A stretch of DNA of 31,855 bases, taken from the NCBI GenBank assembly GCA_023512255.1, contig JAILZY010000037.1, positions 1 through 31,855 of the forward strand. The letters run 5' to 3'. Positions 22,308-30,319 of the stretch are shown one piece after another (the first letter of the stretch is position 1; every line of letters begins with the position of its first letter). Source of the DNA: a bacterium (GTDB lineage: Bacteria > SZUA-182 > DTGQ01). A program made the translations under genes and the position numbers. The notes under the pieces were generated by a model. It made no database searches and had not been told where the DNA came from. It saw nothing but the letters and a program-made list of their open reading frames with translations.

Positions 22308-22769
22308 TCACCTCCCCTGACTGATCTGCTCCTTTACCCTCTCATATACCTGGTAAAATTTGGCATAATTTAAAATCTCCTGCTCCAGAACAGCCCCCAG
22401 TCTCTCATCTTCCCGCACTCTCCCCTTATCCAGCAAGAGATTGGCGCTCAGGGAAAAGGCCGCCATCGGATCAAGGTGTTTTCCCCCTCGGGCCAGCAAA
22501 ATCACAAAGGTCTGGCGCCGCAGGCTCATTGGCATCTGTGCTAGCTCTTGCCAGATCGGGCTCTCAGGCCAAGGCACCCCTCCTTCAAAGCCCTCTTCTA
22601 GGATAATTACTCGGTAGGCCGTAGCCTTGATCTGCTCGACGGCCTTCTCAGCCTGTGAACAGATGGTTAGCTGGTAGCCAAGTTCTTCCAAAATTCTGGC
22701 TAGCTTTTGCTGACTGTCACGGTCATTCACACAGAATAAAGCTTGTCCGCACTGTGCTTGGCTGATCAT
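22308..22769 (-). CDS. Receiver-like protein lacking the usual phospho-acceptor Asp
   Basis: 153 residues. The first half reads as an alternating beta/alpha fold of the response-regulator receiver type: ALFCVNDRDSQQKLARILEE, then GYQLTICSQAEKAVEQI and RVIILEEGFEGG. The usual DLVLLD acceptor position is occupied by Glu58 or Glu59, so classical phosphorylation is unlikely. The C-terminal half (about 80-153) is helical, without a DNA-binding motif. The gene starts two bases after the stop of the second pilT-like gene, so it is translationally coupled, suggesting a regulatory or structural role with the twitching ATPases. Family assignment is tentative. Confidence 0.6.
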   Translation of the reverse strand: MISQAQCGQALFCVNDRDSQQKLARILEELGYQLTICSQAEKAVEQIKATAYRVIILEEGFEGGVPWPESPIWQELAQMPMSLRRQTFVILLARGGKHLDPMAAFSLSANLLLDKGRVREDERLGAVLEQEILNYAKFYQVYERVKEQISQGR

Positions 22770-22771
22770 AG

Positions 22772-23941
22772 TTATCGTATCCTCTTCTCATAATCCTTGT
22801 CAAGGGAAAGTCCTTCAATATCGGTGGTTTTTTCGCCCCGAGCCCCTTTGATCGAATCGATTCCCCGTGAAACAACGCTGCGGTGAGAAGCGTAAGCCAG
22901 GGCTGTCTCTTGGCTAATAATCCCTTGTTCGTAGAGGGAGATAATGTGGCTGTCAAAGGTCTGCATTCCAAAGGCTTTGCCGTCATTGATGATCTCCTGA
23001 AAGGTTTTCCCCTCAGATTCGCCGTTTAAGATGACCTCCTTGATTCGCAGATTGCTGCCCATGATCTCAAGGGCTGCTACTCGGCCTCCTCCCACCTTGG
23101 GCAGAAGCCTTTGACAGACGATCCAGCGCACGGTTTCGGCCAGTCGGATGCGGATTTGTTTTTCCTCCTCCTGCTCGAACATGCCGACAATGCGGTTTAT
23201 GGTCTGTCCGGCATCAATCGTATGCAGGGTACTGAGCACTAGATGCCCTGTTTCGGCGGCTCCAAGTCCGATCTCAACGGTTTCCCGATCGCGCATCTCG
23301 CCCACCAGAATGACCTTGGGAGCCTGCCTAAGGGCTGCCCGCAATCCACTGGCAAAGCGGTCAAAATCCATACCGAGCTCCCGCTGGTTGAAGGTGGCCT
23401 TCTTGTGGCTGTGGACAAACTCGACTGGATCTTCCAGGGTGATGATATGGACAGACTTTTGGCGGTTAATGATATCCAGCAGCGCGGCCAGGGAGGTCGA
23501 TTTTCCAGACCCTGTAGCTCCAGTAACCAGAATGAGGCCGTTTTTTTCCTCAGCCATCTTGTAGAATACGGGAGGCAGCTTGAGATCTTCCACAGTCGGG
23601 ATTTTGGTTTCGAGTTTTCTCAGGACAATGGAATAGGAGCCCCGCTGGGAGAAGATATTGACTCGAAAGCGAGCTACTCCTTCCAGGGAGTAGGAAAGAT
23701 CGCACGAGCCTTCTCTCAGCAGGGTTTCGGTAAGCCGCCGATCCCCCTTGATCAGCATCATAGCCAGGGTTTCGGTCTGATATGGCGTCAGATGGGGCAG
23801 GGGTGGATCAAACTCTACCGGCATAAGCTGTCCCGAAGATTCAACCTGTGGGGGTTTGCCGACTGTAAAGTTTAGGTCAGAGACATTTGGGTAGGCATTT
23901 AGCATGATGGTCAGGATTCGATCTAACTCTCGTTTGGTCAC
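22772..23941 (-). CDS. PilT/PilU-like type IV pilus retraction ATPase (second copy)
   Basis: GspE/PilT-family hexameric ATPase powering pilus retraction at the inner membrane. 389 residues with an N-terminal PAS-like domain (about 1-110), Walker A GATGSGKST (141-149), the Asp box IITLEDPVEF (156-165), Walker B KVILVGEMRD (209-218) and the His box TGHLVLSTLHT (231-241). The start is GTG at 23941 with AAGGAGGG 11 bases upstream. It follows the first pilT-like gene by 51 bases. A second retraction ATPase beside the first recalls the PilT/PilU pairing, though assignment as PilU needs a tree. No other pilus gene is in the window. Confidence 0.9.
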   Translation of the reverse strand: MTKRELDRILTIMLNAYPNVSDLNFTVGKPPQVESSGQLMPVEFDPPLPHLTPYQTETLAMMLIKGDRRLTETLLREGSCDLSYSLEGVARFRVNIFSQRGSYSIVLRKLETKIPTVEDLKLPPVFYKMAEEKNGLILVTGATGSGKSTSLAALLDIINRQKSVHIITLEDPVEFVHSHKKATFNQRELGMDFDRFASGLRAALRQAPKVILVGEMRDRETVEIGLGAAETGHLVLSTLHTIDAGQTINRIVGMFEQEEEKQIRIRLAETVRWIVCQRLLPKVGGGRVAALEIMGSNLRIKEVILNGESEGKTFQEIINDGKAFGMQTFDSHIISLYEQGIISQETALAYASHRSVVSRGIDSIKGARGEKTTDIEGLSLDKDYEKRIR

Positions 23942-23992
23942 TTGCCTTATCCCTCCTTTGGTCAGGTCTGGGTTTGATGTCTTTAAGACAAG

Positions 23993-25069
23993 CTAAATCA
24001 TCTCATCTGGCGGCGTTTTAAGAAACGGCTCAAATCTTGCTTTTTGCACACATTTCATATAGGCTTCCTCGGGACTGATCATATGTTTTTGCAGCAGGCT
24101 CATAATGGCGTCATCCATGGTCTGCATACCTAGTTGCTTGCCGGTCTGCATGACCGAGGGTAGCTGAAAGGTTTTACCCTCGCGGATCAGATTTCCTACC
24201 GCGTAGGTACAGATCAAGATTTCCAGGGCAGCACAGCGGCCCTTGACATCGATTCGCTTAAATAGAGTCTGAGCAACCACTGCTCTCAGGGTTTCGGAAA
24301 GAGTGGTTCTGATCTGACTCTGTTGATTGGCCGGAAAGACATCAATAATTCGATCTACGGTTTTGGCCGCGCTCTGGGTATGGAGGGTTCCGAAGACCAG
24401 ATGGCCGGTTGAAGCAGCCTCAAGAGCCAGAGCAATAGTTTCAAGGTCCCTCATCTCGCCCACCAGGATAATGTCTGGATCCTCGCGCAAGGCCCCGCGC
24501 AAGGCGGTAGCAAAAGACCTAGTATGGGTTCCAACTTCCCGGTGATTTACTATACACCCTTGACTCTGGTGGACAAATTCGATCGGATCTTCAATGGTAA
24601 TGATATGATCTCGACGATTCCGATTGGCATGATTAATGATTGCGGCCAGGGTGGTTGATTTTCCAGACCCTGTAGGTCCGGTAACCAGAACTAGCCCTTT
24701 ATTGAGCATAGCCAGCTTCTTGACCACCGGAGGCAGCCCCAGTTGTTCGGCGGTTAAAATAGTTGAGGGAATCTCTCTGAAAACCGCGCCAATTCCATTC
24801 TTCTGCATGAAGAAATTGGCCCGATACCTAGCCAGCCCTGGGATTTCATAAGCAAAGTCAACATCTCCCGTCTCCTCGAACACTTTGATCTTCTCCTCAG
24901 GAGCGATCTCATACAGCATGGACCGCAGGGTATCATTATCCAGAACGTCGTATTTGACCCTTTCCATATCACCCCGAATCCGCAAGATAGGCTGAGAGCC
25001 AGCAACCATGTGCAAATCCGAAGCTCCCTGCTCATGCATGAGTTTAAAAAAAGCATCGATTCTGGCCAT
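23993..25069 (-). CDS. pilT: Type IV pilus retraction ATPase PilT
   Basis: 358 residues, the typical PilT length. Signatures: GASDLHMVAGSQPILRIRG near the N-terminus, Walker A GPTGSGKST (131-139), Asp box IITIEDPIEF (156-165), Walker B DIILVGEMRDLET (199-211), His box TGHLVFGTLHT (221-231) and AVGNLIREGK, the form of the PilT AIRNLIRE box. It drives depolymerisation of the pilus and thus twitching. It is the first gene of a run with the second ATPase, the receiver-like protein and the HAD phosphatase. The ATG is preceded by AAAGGAG. The upstream sequence is very AT-rich, but no clear promoter was picked. Confidence 0.93.
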   Translation of the reverse strand: MARIDAFFKLMHEQGASDLHMVAGSQPILRIRGDMERVKYDVLDNDTLRSMLYEIAPEEKIKVFEETGDVDFAYEIPGLARYRANFFMQKNGIGAVFREIPSTILTAEQLGLPPVVKKLAMLNKGLVLVTGPTGSGKSTTLAAIINHANRNRRDHIITIEDPIEFVHQSQGCIVNHREVGTHTRSFATALRGALREDPDIILVGEMRDLETIALALEAASTGHLVFGTLHTQSAAKTVDRIIDVFPANQQSQIRTTLSETLRAVVAQTLFKRIDVKGRCAALEILICTYAVGNLIREGKTFQLPSVMQTGKQLGMQTMDDAIMSLLQKHMISPEEAYMKCVQKARFEPFLKTPPDEMI

Positions 25070-25528
25070 AATTTCTCCTTTAATATAATGATATTTATTA
25101 ATATAAATAATACCATGTATATTATAATTTATTATAATGGAATTGCCTAATGATTAAGATGTTCATCAAGGATAATTCATCAGCATGGGTGCGGCCATAT
25201 CTGAAGGTCTTTATATCCCCATTCTATTTTAAATCCTTTTATTTTTATCTCCCTCCTATAATAGCTTTTCGAATAGCTCTTTACTGATTCTCGGTTGACA
25301 TTCGAGAATATTGGCAAATTTTTACTTCAGCAGTTTTTGAACGAAGATTCCCTGTCCCCAGCCGATCATAAAATAGAGAGACGAAAATTAGAGACATGAA
25401 AATTGGGGGAATTAAACGCTCATCCTGCTCTTCCTTAAAAAGAATAAGCTTTCACCTAACTCCAAGACCCCAAATCCGAATCTGTTTCGCCATCTTGAGC
25501 TGTTTACCACATAAGGAGCTTATTACTT
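25070..25528. other. Divergent gap between pilT and the Rieske gene
   Basis: No gene was supported. The pilT side (25080-25140) is nearly pure A/T with palindromic stretches. An inverted repeat, ATTCTCG (25287-25293) and CGAGAAT (25303-25309), frames a TTGACA (25295-25300), which looks like an operator over a -35 box, but no good -10 follows. AAGGAG at 25514-25519 serves the Rieske start. Confidence 0.4.
25287..25309. promoter_or_regulatory. Inverted repeat over a TTGACA box
   Basis: Perfect 7-base inverted repeat with a 9-base spacer containing TTGACA. The position, 220 bases from each gene, would allow regulation of either side. It is an operator candidate only. Confidence 0.3.
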
Positions 25529-25981
25529 ATGGATATAAGTGATACCCAAAAATCTTATCTGACTACTACCCGCAGAATCTTTCTCAACATTTTTACGGGT
25601 GGAATTATCGGTGCACTTCTCAGTTGGTTTCTTTATCCGATTATTCGGTTTCTGATTCCACCTCAAGAGGACTCCCAGGATCCTGATGTGGTTCAAATCA
25701 ATGCTGCTGAGATTCCCACAGGGAAATCCAAAGTTATCAATTATAAAAACACACCGACTATTGTTATTCATACCGGCCAGGAGGTGATCGCCCTCACAGC
25801 CGTCTGTACCCATTTGGGGTGCATAGTCCAGTGGGATGAGGCCAGCCAGGAGATCGTCTGCCCCTGTCATGCAGCCAAATATGATCTCAATGGGAATGTA
25901 AAATCAGGTCCTGCGCCCAAGCCGCTGACTCTTGTCAAGGCCAAAGTGGCCGATGATAAGATACTCATTGGGGAGGCATAA
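25529..25981 (+). CDS. Rieske iron-sulfur protein of a bc-type complex
   Basis: 150 residues. The N-terminus has TTRRIFLN, a Tat-like Arg pair, and one membrane helix (about 17-44), as in bc1/b6f Rieske proteins, which stay anchored. The 2Fe-2S motifs are CTHLGC (93-98) and CPCH (111-114). Cys93, His95, Cys111 and His114 are cluster ligands, and Cys98 with Cys113 form the disulfide typical of high-potential quinol-oxidising Rieske proteins. SGPAPKPL near the end is the usual Pro loop. AAGGAG lies ten bases before the ATG. Cytochrome b follows after four bases, so it is the first gene of a three-gene operon for a quinol:cytochrome oxidoreductase. Confidence 0.94.
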   Translation: MDISDTQKSYLTTTRRIFLNIFTGGIIGALLSWFLYPIIRFLIPPQEDSQDPDVVQINAAEIPTGKSKVINYKNTPTIVIHTGQEVIALTAVCTHLGCIVQWDEASQEIVCPCHAAKYDLNGNVKSGPAPKPLTLVKAKVADDKILIGEA

Positions 25982-25985
25982 GGTT

Positions 25986-27119
25986 ATGGCTACTCTGACT
26001 ACTACCGAGCCAAGAGAGCAGAAGAAGATAAAGGCAGAGCCCAGGCCGAAGAAACCGAACCATACGGCAGGGTTTAAAGAGCTAATTCACTGGTTTACTC
26101 CAGAAGGATTTAGAGAGGATTTTCTCCAAAAGCGGCTTGGGATCAGCGAGAGCCTGCTTCAGACCATTGAGCGAAGCCTGCATCCCAAAAAGAAAATACA
26201 CTTTAGTGCCTATACAGGTTGGCTGATTACCTTCCTCTTTGCGATGGAATGCATAAGCGGAGTTTTTTTGATGATTTACTACCATCCTACGGTGGCCGAG
26301 GCATTTGAAAACGTCCGCTATATTACCAATATCGTACCCTATGGTTGGCTGATCAGAGGAGTGCATTTCTGGGGTTCCCATCTGATGATTGGGCTGACCT
26401 TCCTTCATCTCCTGCAAACCTTCATCCGAGGGGGATATAAACCTCCAAGGGAGGTTACCTGGATATCCGGGGTAGTTTTACTTATCCTAACCCTGGCCTT
26501 TGGACTCACCGGCTATCTCCTGCCCTGGAATCAGATCTCGTACTGGGCTTCGACGGTCGTTACTGAGGTTCCTATGGCCTTTCCCTATATTGGACATTAT
26601 CTTAAGGTTATTGCCCGAGGTGGGGAAAATGTCTCACAGGTAACTCTGACCCGATTTTTTACCATGCACGTTACGGTCTTGCCTGCTTTGACCACCTTCT
26701 TTCTGGTGGTCCATTTTCTGCCAATTCGCAACTACTTGATTCCCAAAGACCTTATTACCCATGCCATTGCTATTCTTCTCTGCTTTGCCCTCCTGATTTC
26801 CCTAGCCACCCTTTCGCCAGCCCCTATTCATGAGAAGGCTGATCCTTATCATACCCCCAAGAGGGTCAAAGCCGAGTGGTATTTCCTAGCTGGACAAGAG
26901 ATTCTGGAGCTAGCGGGGAATCTGGAATTCCTTGGCAGTTGGGCACCAAAATTGCTCGGGGTACTCTTTCAGATGGCAATTATCGCTCTTCTTTTTCTCA
27001 TTCCCTTCATAGACCGAAATCCGGCTCGCAACCCGAAGAAGCGGCCACTAGCCATAGCCTTGATAAGTTTAGGTTTTGTCTGTTTCATCTTTCTTACCCT
27101 TTTTGCCAAGTTCAGGTGA
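25986..27119 (+). CDS. Cytochrome b (b6-type) subunit, fused b6/subunit IV form
   Basis: 377 residues from the ATG at 25986, which has GGGGAGG nine bases upstream; a longer frame from 25932 overlaps the Rieske gene and is rejected. The N-terminal four-helix part carries two heme b sites. His127 and His141 lie in one helix, His228 and His243 in another; the latter pair has 14 residues between, the b6-type spacing. The C-terminal part corresponds to subunit IV, with the quinol-site PEWY motif seen here as AEWY (296-299). It keeps the glutamate but lacks the proline. A 65-residue charged N-terminal extension is unusual. It is coupled to the Rieske gene before and the multiheme cytochrome after (three-base gap). 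Confidence 0.93.
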   Translation: MATLTTTEPREQKKIKAEPRPKKPNHTAGFKELIHWFTPEGFREDFLQKRLGISESLLQTIERSLHPKKKIHFSAYTGWLITFLFAMECISGVFLMIYYHPTVAEAFENVRYITNIVPYGWLIRGVHFWGSHLMIGLTFLHLLQTFIRGGYKPPREVTWISGVVLLILTLAFGLTGYLLPWNQISYWASTVVTEVPMAFPYIGHYLKVIARGGENVSQVTLTRFFTMHVTVLPALTTFFLVVHFLPIRNYLIPKDLITHAIAILLCFALLISLATLSPAPIHEKADPYHTPKRVKAEWYFLAGQEILELAGNLEFLGSWAPKLLGVLFQMAIIALLFLIPFIDRNPARNPKKRPLAIALISLGFVCFIFLTLFAKFR

Positions 27120-27122
27120 TCT

Positions 27123-28481
27123 ATGAGAAGATATTTCCAAAAAGCGGCAGCTATTGTTTTCGCCCCTGTGCTCATTTTCCTTACTTTTTCCCAGAGTCTG
27201 GAGAAAGTGAGTCTAGCGCAGAATACTTCGACTGCCACTTCCCAGAATGAACCAAATATGCCCAGAAAGCGAAAACGCAAGGGGAACCAAATCACCTGCA
27301 TCGTCTGTCATACTCAACTTGGGCAGGATAAAGCCGAATGGGTTAAACAGTGGCAGGTAAGCGTTCATGGGAGGAACAATGTTACCTGTCCGGCCTGTCA
27401 TGGAGGAGACCCCAGCTCCTTCAATAAGCCAAAGGTCGAGGGTACAGGTTTCATCGGCAAGCCCACTCGGCTTGATATACCCGAACTTTGCGGCCGCTGC
27501 CATTCGAATCCTAGCTGGATGAGGCAATATAACAAGCGGGTAGATCAACTCTCGCAGTATAGAACCAGTAAACATGGCAGGACACTGTTTGAGAAAAAGG
27601 ATACTAAGGTGGCGGTCTGTGTAGATTGCCATGGGCGTCATGATATTGCCAAGGTAAGCGAGCACAATTCTCTAGCCAATCATAAAAACGTGGCTAAAAC
27701 CTGCGCCCGCTGCCATTCTAATCCAGACTATATGCTCCCCTATGGCTTGCCGACCAATCAGCTCAAGGCCTACTACAACAGCTATCATGGGATGATTATC
27801 CAAAATAAGGTCGATGGGAAAAACCCCTCTCTGGTCCCCTCATGTCCTGACTGTCACAGTGCCCACGGGGCCAAGCCGGCCGAGGTTTCCGAAGTCCCCA
27901 ATGTGTGTGGAAACTGCCATATGAACACGGCTAAATTTTTCTTTGAGGGGGGACATAAAAACGCTCTGGAAGAGCAAAATAAACCTCGCTGCATTGATTG
28001 CCATGATCATCACGAAATCCGCTATCCCACAACGGAGCTCTTTGCCGGGGAGTCTATCCATCATTGCGGCTTCTGTCATTTGACCAATTCCAAGGAATAC
28101 CTGAGAGGAATTCGACTCAAAGAAGCCATTGAGAACACGACCCAGGAAATCAATCGAACAGAAGACCTCGTCCTGGCGCTTCAGGAAACCCCAGGGCTTG
28201 ATGTCATGGACCTTAAGGAAAGCCTCCTTGAAGCTCGGCGAAGTGTCCTGGAAGCCATACCAAGAACCCACTCACTAAATGAAGAGGAAGTAACTAAGTA
28301 CACCAATCAGGGTATGGCTAAGGTTAAAGAAATCAAACGGACTGTAGATAACATGAAAGAGGAGTTTATCACCCGCAAAAAAGGGCTTTTTGCTGCCTTG
28401 ATGGTTATTTTCTTCATAATATGCTTTCTCCTCTACAAACGATGGCTTCTGGAGTTGAAAGAAGAAGAAGCATCGTTATGA
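27123..28481 (+). CDS. Nine-heme c-type cytochrome, membrane-anchored
   Basis: 452 residues with a cleavable-type signal (1-32, ending SLAQ) and nine CXXCH motifs at 59, 89, 123, 166, 194, 241, 262, 290 and 315. The heme domain ends near 330, followed by a helical, coiled-coil-like stretch (335-418) and one C-terminal membrane helix (about 420-437), so the hemes face the periplasm. In the operon it takes the place of cytochrome c1 or f and probably accepts electrons from the Rieske protein. NapC/NrfH or octaheme reductase activity cannot be excluded, but the operon points to an electron conduit. Its spacing of three bases from cytochrome b indicates co-translation. Confidence 0.9.
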   Translation: MRRYFQKAAAIVFAPVLIFLTFSQSLEKVSLAQNTSTATSQNEPNMPRKRKRKGNQITCIVCHTQLGQDKAEWVKQWQVSVHGRNNVTCPACHGGDPSSFNKPKVEGTGFIGKPTRLDIPELCGRCHSNPSWMRQYNKRVDQLSQYRTSKHGRTLFEKKDTKVAVCVDCHGRHDIAKVSEHNSLANHKNVAKTCARCHSNPDYMLPYGLPTNQLKAYYNSYHGMIIQNKVDGKNPSLVPSCPDCHSAHGAKPAEVSEVPNVCGNCHMNTAKFFFEGGHKNALEEQNKPRCIDCHDHHEIRYPTTELFAGESIHHCGFCHLTNSKEYLRGIRLKEAIENTTQEINRTEDLVLALQETPGLDVMDLKESLLEARRSVLEAIPRTHSLNEEEVTKYTNQGMAKVKEIKRTVDNMKEEFITRKKGLFAALMVIFFIICFLLYKRWLLELKEEEASL

Positions 28482-28545
28482 GAAAGAGCTGATCGCCGCA
28501 GAGTGTGAAAGCATTGCTACCCTAGTCTCCCTCCTGCATTTTGGG

Positions 28546-28575
28546 TTGTAATTTTATCCACAGCTCTGCTATAAT
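28546..28575 (+). promoter_or_regulatory. Candidate promoter of the 28707 gene
   Basis: TTGTAA (28546-28551) and a perfect TATAAT (28570-28575) with an 18-base spacer. Transcription would start near 28582, exactly where the 20-base palindrome begins, leaving a leader of about 125 bases. Confidence 0.5.
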
Positions 28576-28581
28576 CTGATT

Positions 28582-28706
28582 AAATTCAATATATTGAATT
28601 TCATAGCCACTTAAACTTCAGTTAACCTATGGTGAAGTTTGAAAGGGGGTAAGCAGGGACGCAACGCTCTTGTCAAAACAGCAGGTTATACAGTAGGCTA
28701 TTCAGG
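28582..28706 (+). ncRNA. Structured leader RNA, possible GEMM/c-di-GMP-I-like element
   Basis: The leader begins with the perfect palindrome AAATTCAATATATTGAATTT (28582-28601). Next AAACTTCA (28613-28620) pairs with TGAAGTTT (28633-28640). Their 12-base loop contains TAACCT (28623-28628), complementary to AGGTTA (28683-28688), a possible pseudoknot. Between them lies GGGACGCAACGC (28656-28667), close to the conserved GGGACGCAAAGC of c-di-GMP-I riboswitches. The usual GAAA-capped stem could not be fitted, so the class is uncertain. It ends at the start codon of the next gene. Confidence 0.35.
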
Positions 28707-30254
28707 ATGCTCTCTTTCCTGTTTCTCTTAACAATAGCAGTTGTCGAGGGAATAATTTTTTTCTCCCTACTAAAGGGACCAGACCAGCGAGATGAGGCTA
28801 CTCAATCGGCGCAAGATGATATTGGCAGCTTCAGCCACCAGCAGGAGAAAAAGACTGATCTATGGCTAAGGTGGCAGCAGGCAAAAGAGGGGAGAAAATC
28901 TAGCCCCCAAAATTTGCACCCCTTATCTTCTTCTTCTGATGGCCATGCTGACGAAGGCAGGGGGAAAAAGATGCCTCTGGCTAGCTCTTCCTCTGTCCAT
29001 GACCTTGATGGTGAATCTCCTGCTCAAAGGTCTAGGGGGCATATTTCTCCTGAAGTCAGTTTGGCCGAAATTGCTGACTACGATACTCTTAATCATAGCT
29101 ATACGCTTAAAAAGGCAGACCTTTCCTCATCAGAGAATAACTCCTCATCTAGGCTTCTGGCTGCTCTCAAAATACTTAACCGACAGGGTATGCCCACGGA
29201 TTATTTTCGCACCCCTGAGTATAAGGCGGTTTATAGTGAAATTGACCGTTTTTACCCCGACTCCTATATCTGGCCCTATTTTACCAATCCAGAAGCTAGA
29301 GCCAATTTTTTTCTATTTCTATTCACAAAATATGCGGATGATAACAAAAACTGGAGACCGTACGAAAAAAATAAGTCTGACTGCTCTCAATTTTCTCAGC
29401 GGATTTACCTGATGCTCTCACCAGATGAGATCAAGATCAAGGATGAGGAGTACTTTCGTTTTCTTTTCTCTAATCCAAAAGCTAGAGAGGAAAGAAAAAA
29501 GCTCTGCAATAAAATTCCTACGGTTTTCTATACCACACTGACTCCCTACCTCTTGAAGAAGATTCGGTCAACCTTTTTTTCTTCTTCTCCTTCCGCTCAT
29601 GCCATGATTTCCTTTGCCCCACAAGGGCATCTTTCGCGAGGAGTGATTTTGGCCGAGCCCCAGAGCGAAGACTGGGAAAGCTTAGATGAAGGAAACCTGG
29701 GGAATATTCTGAATAATCTGGATATGACCCAATATCCCCTGATCTGTCAGATGGGCAAGATTTTAACTATAGAGGAAAATAGCTCACATGAGGCCAGGAT
29801 GGCTGTTTCGGGGATCTATCTGATCCCACGAATTTCACCACCTGCCGATCTTAAGGAAGAAAACGGGGAAGACCCTCGCTGGGATTATAGCCAAAAACCC
29901 ATCCTGATACCAGCTCAAACCTATCAACTATTCCGACTCATCTCCTCCTACCTAAGGCGCAAGCTTAATGATCAGCCAACTGATCGGCTAGGGTTTCTTC
30001 ATTCGCTGGAGGAGATGGCCCTTGGGGGAAAGCTTTATTTCTCTTCTCTGGAAAGTGATCTTGACTCTTCGGTCAACCTTATCATGCATGGCCTAATTGA
30101 TTTAGAGCAGGAGGATCTGCGCTCTATCAAGGATGAACTGGAGGAGCTCAGGGAGCTGGCCACTAATCAGCCTAGCCTCTCGCCGCAGATCATAGATTTT
30201 ACCTCTCAGCTCAAGCATATTTTTTTACTCAGGCTTGAGCCCTTCCTAGAGTGA
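28707..30254 (+). CDS. Unrecognised membrane-anchored protein, possible papain-like fold
   Basis: 515 residues, family not recognised. A hydrophobic N-terminal helix (about 2-22) is followed by a Ser/Glu/Asp-rich low-complexity region (25-150), then a folded part (150-515) rich in helices and aromatics. FTNPEARANFF (192-202) and FSNPKAREERK (254-264) look like a repeated motif. Cys226 in SDCSQFSQRIYLML, His298 in SAHAMISF and Glu317-Pro-Gln in ILAEPQSED recall the Cys/His/Glu-Pro-Gln order of some transglutaminase-like or NlpC-like proteins, with Cys at a helix start; this is inference. The C-terminus is Leu/Glu-rich. The ATG has no clear ribosome binding site, and a structured leader precedes it. 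It is convergent with pyruvate kinase and not obviously part of the cytochrome operon. Confidence 0.72.
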   Translation: MLSFLFLLTIAVVEGIIFFSLLKGPDQRDEATQSAQDDIGSFSHQQEKKTDLWLRWQQAKEGRKSSPQNLHPLSSSSDGHADEGRGKKMPLASSSSVHDLDGESPAQRSRGHISPEVSLAEIADYDTLNHSYTLKKADLSSSENNSSSRLLAALKILNRQGMPTDYFRTPEYKAVYSEIDRFYPDSYIWPYFTNPEARANFFLFLFTKYADDNKNWRPYEKNKSDCSQFSQRIYLMLSPDEIKIKDEEYFRFLFSNPKAREERKKLCNKIPTVFYTTLTPYLLKKIRSTFFSSSPSAHAMISFAPQGHLSRGVILAEPQSEDWESLDEGNLGNILNNLDMTQYPLICQMGKILTIEENSSHEARMAVSGIYLIPRISPPADLKEENGEDPRWDYSQKPILIPAQTYQLFRLISSYLRRKLNDQPTDRLGFLHSLEEMALGGKLYFSSLESDLDSSVNLIMHGLIDLEQEDLRSIKDELEELRELATNQPSLSPQIIDFTSQLKHIFLLRLEPFLE

Positions 30255-30319
30255 GCCCACCCGTATCAGAAGCAAGAAGATCTAGCATAGAAACTTAAAC
30301 CCAAAAGAGCAGCCCAGAA

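Noticed and set aside
25150-25287. A 45-codon aromatic-rich open frame in the pilT-Rieske gap
   Set aside because: It has no ribosome binding site and its composition follows the A/T-rich DNA.
25932-25985. Longer cytochrome b start overlapping the Rieske gene
   Set aside because: The ATG at 25986 has GGGGAGG at good distance and the protein begins as expected; the extension would be a frame shadow of the Rieske 3' end.
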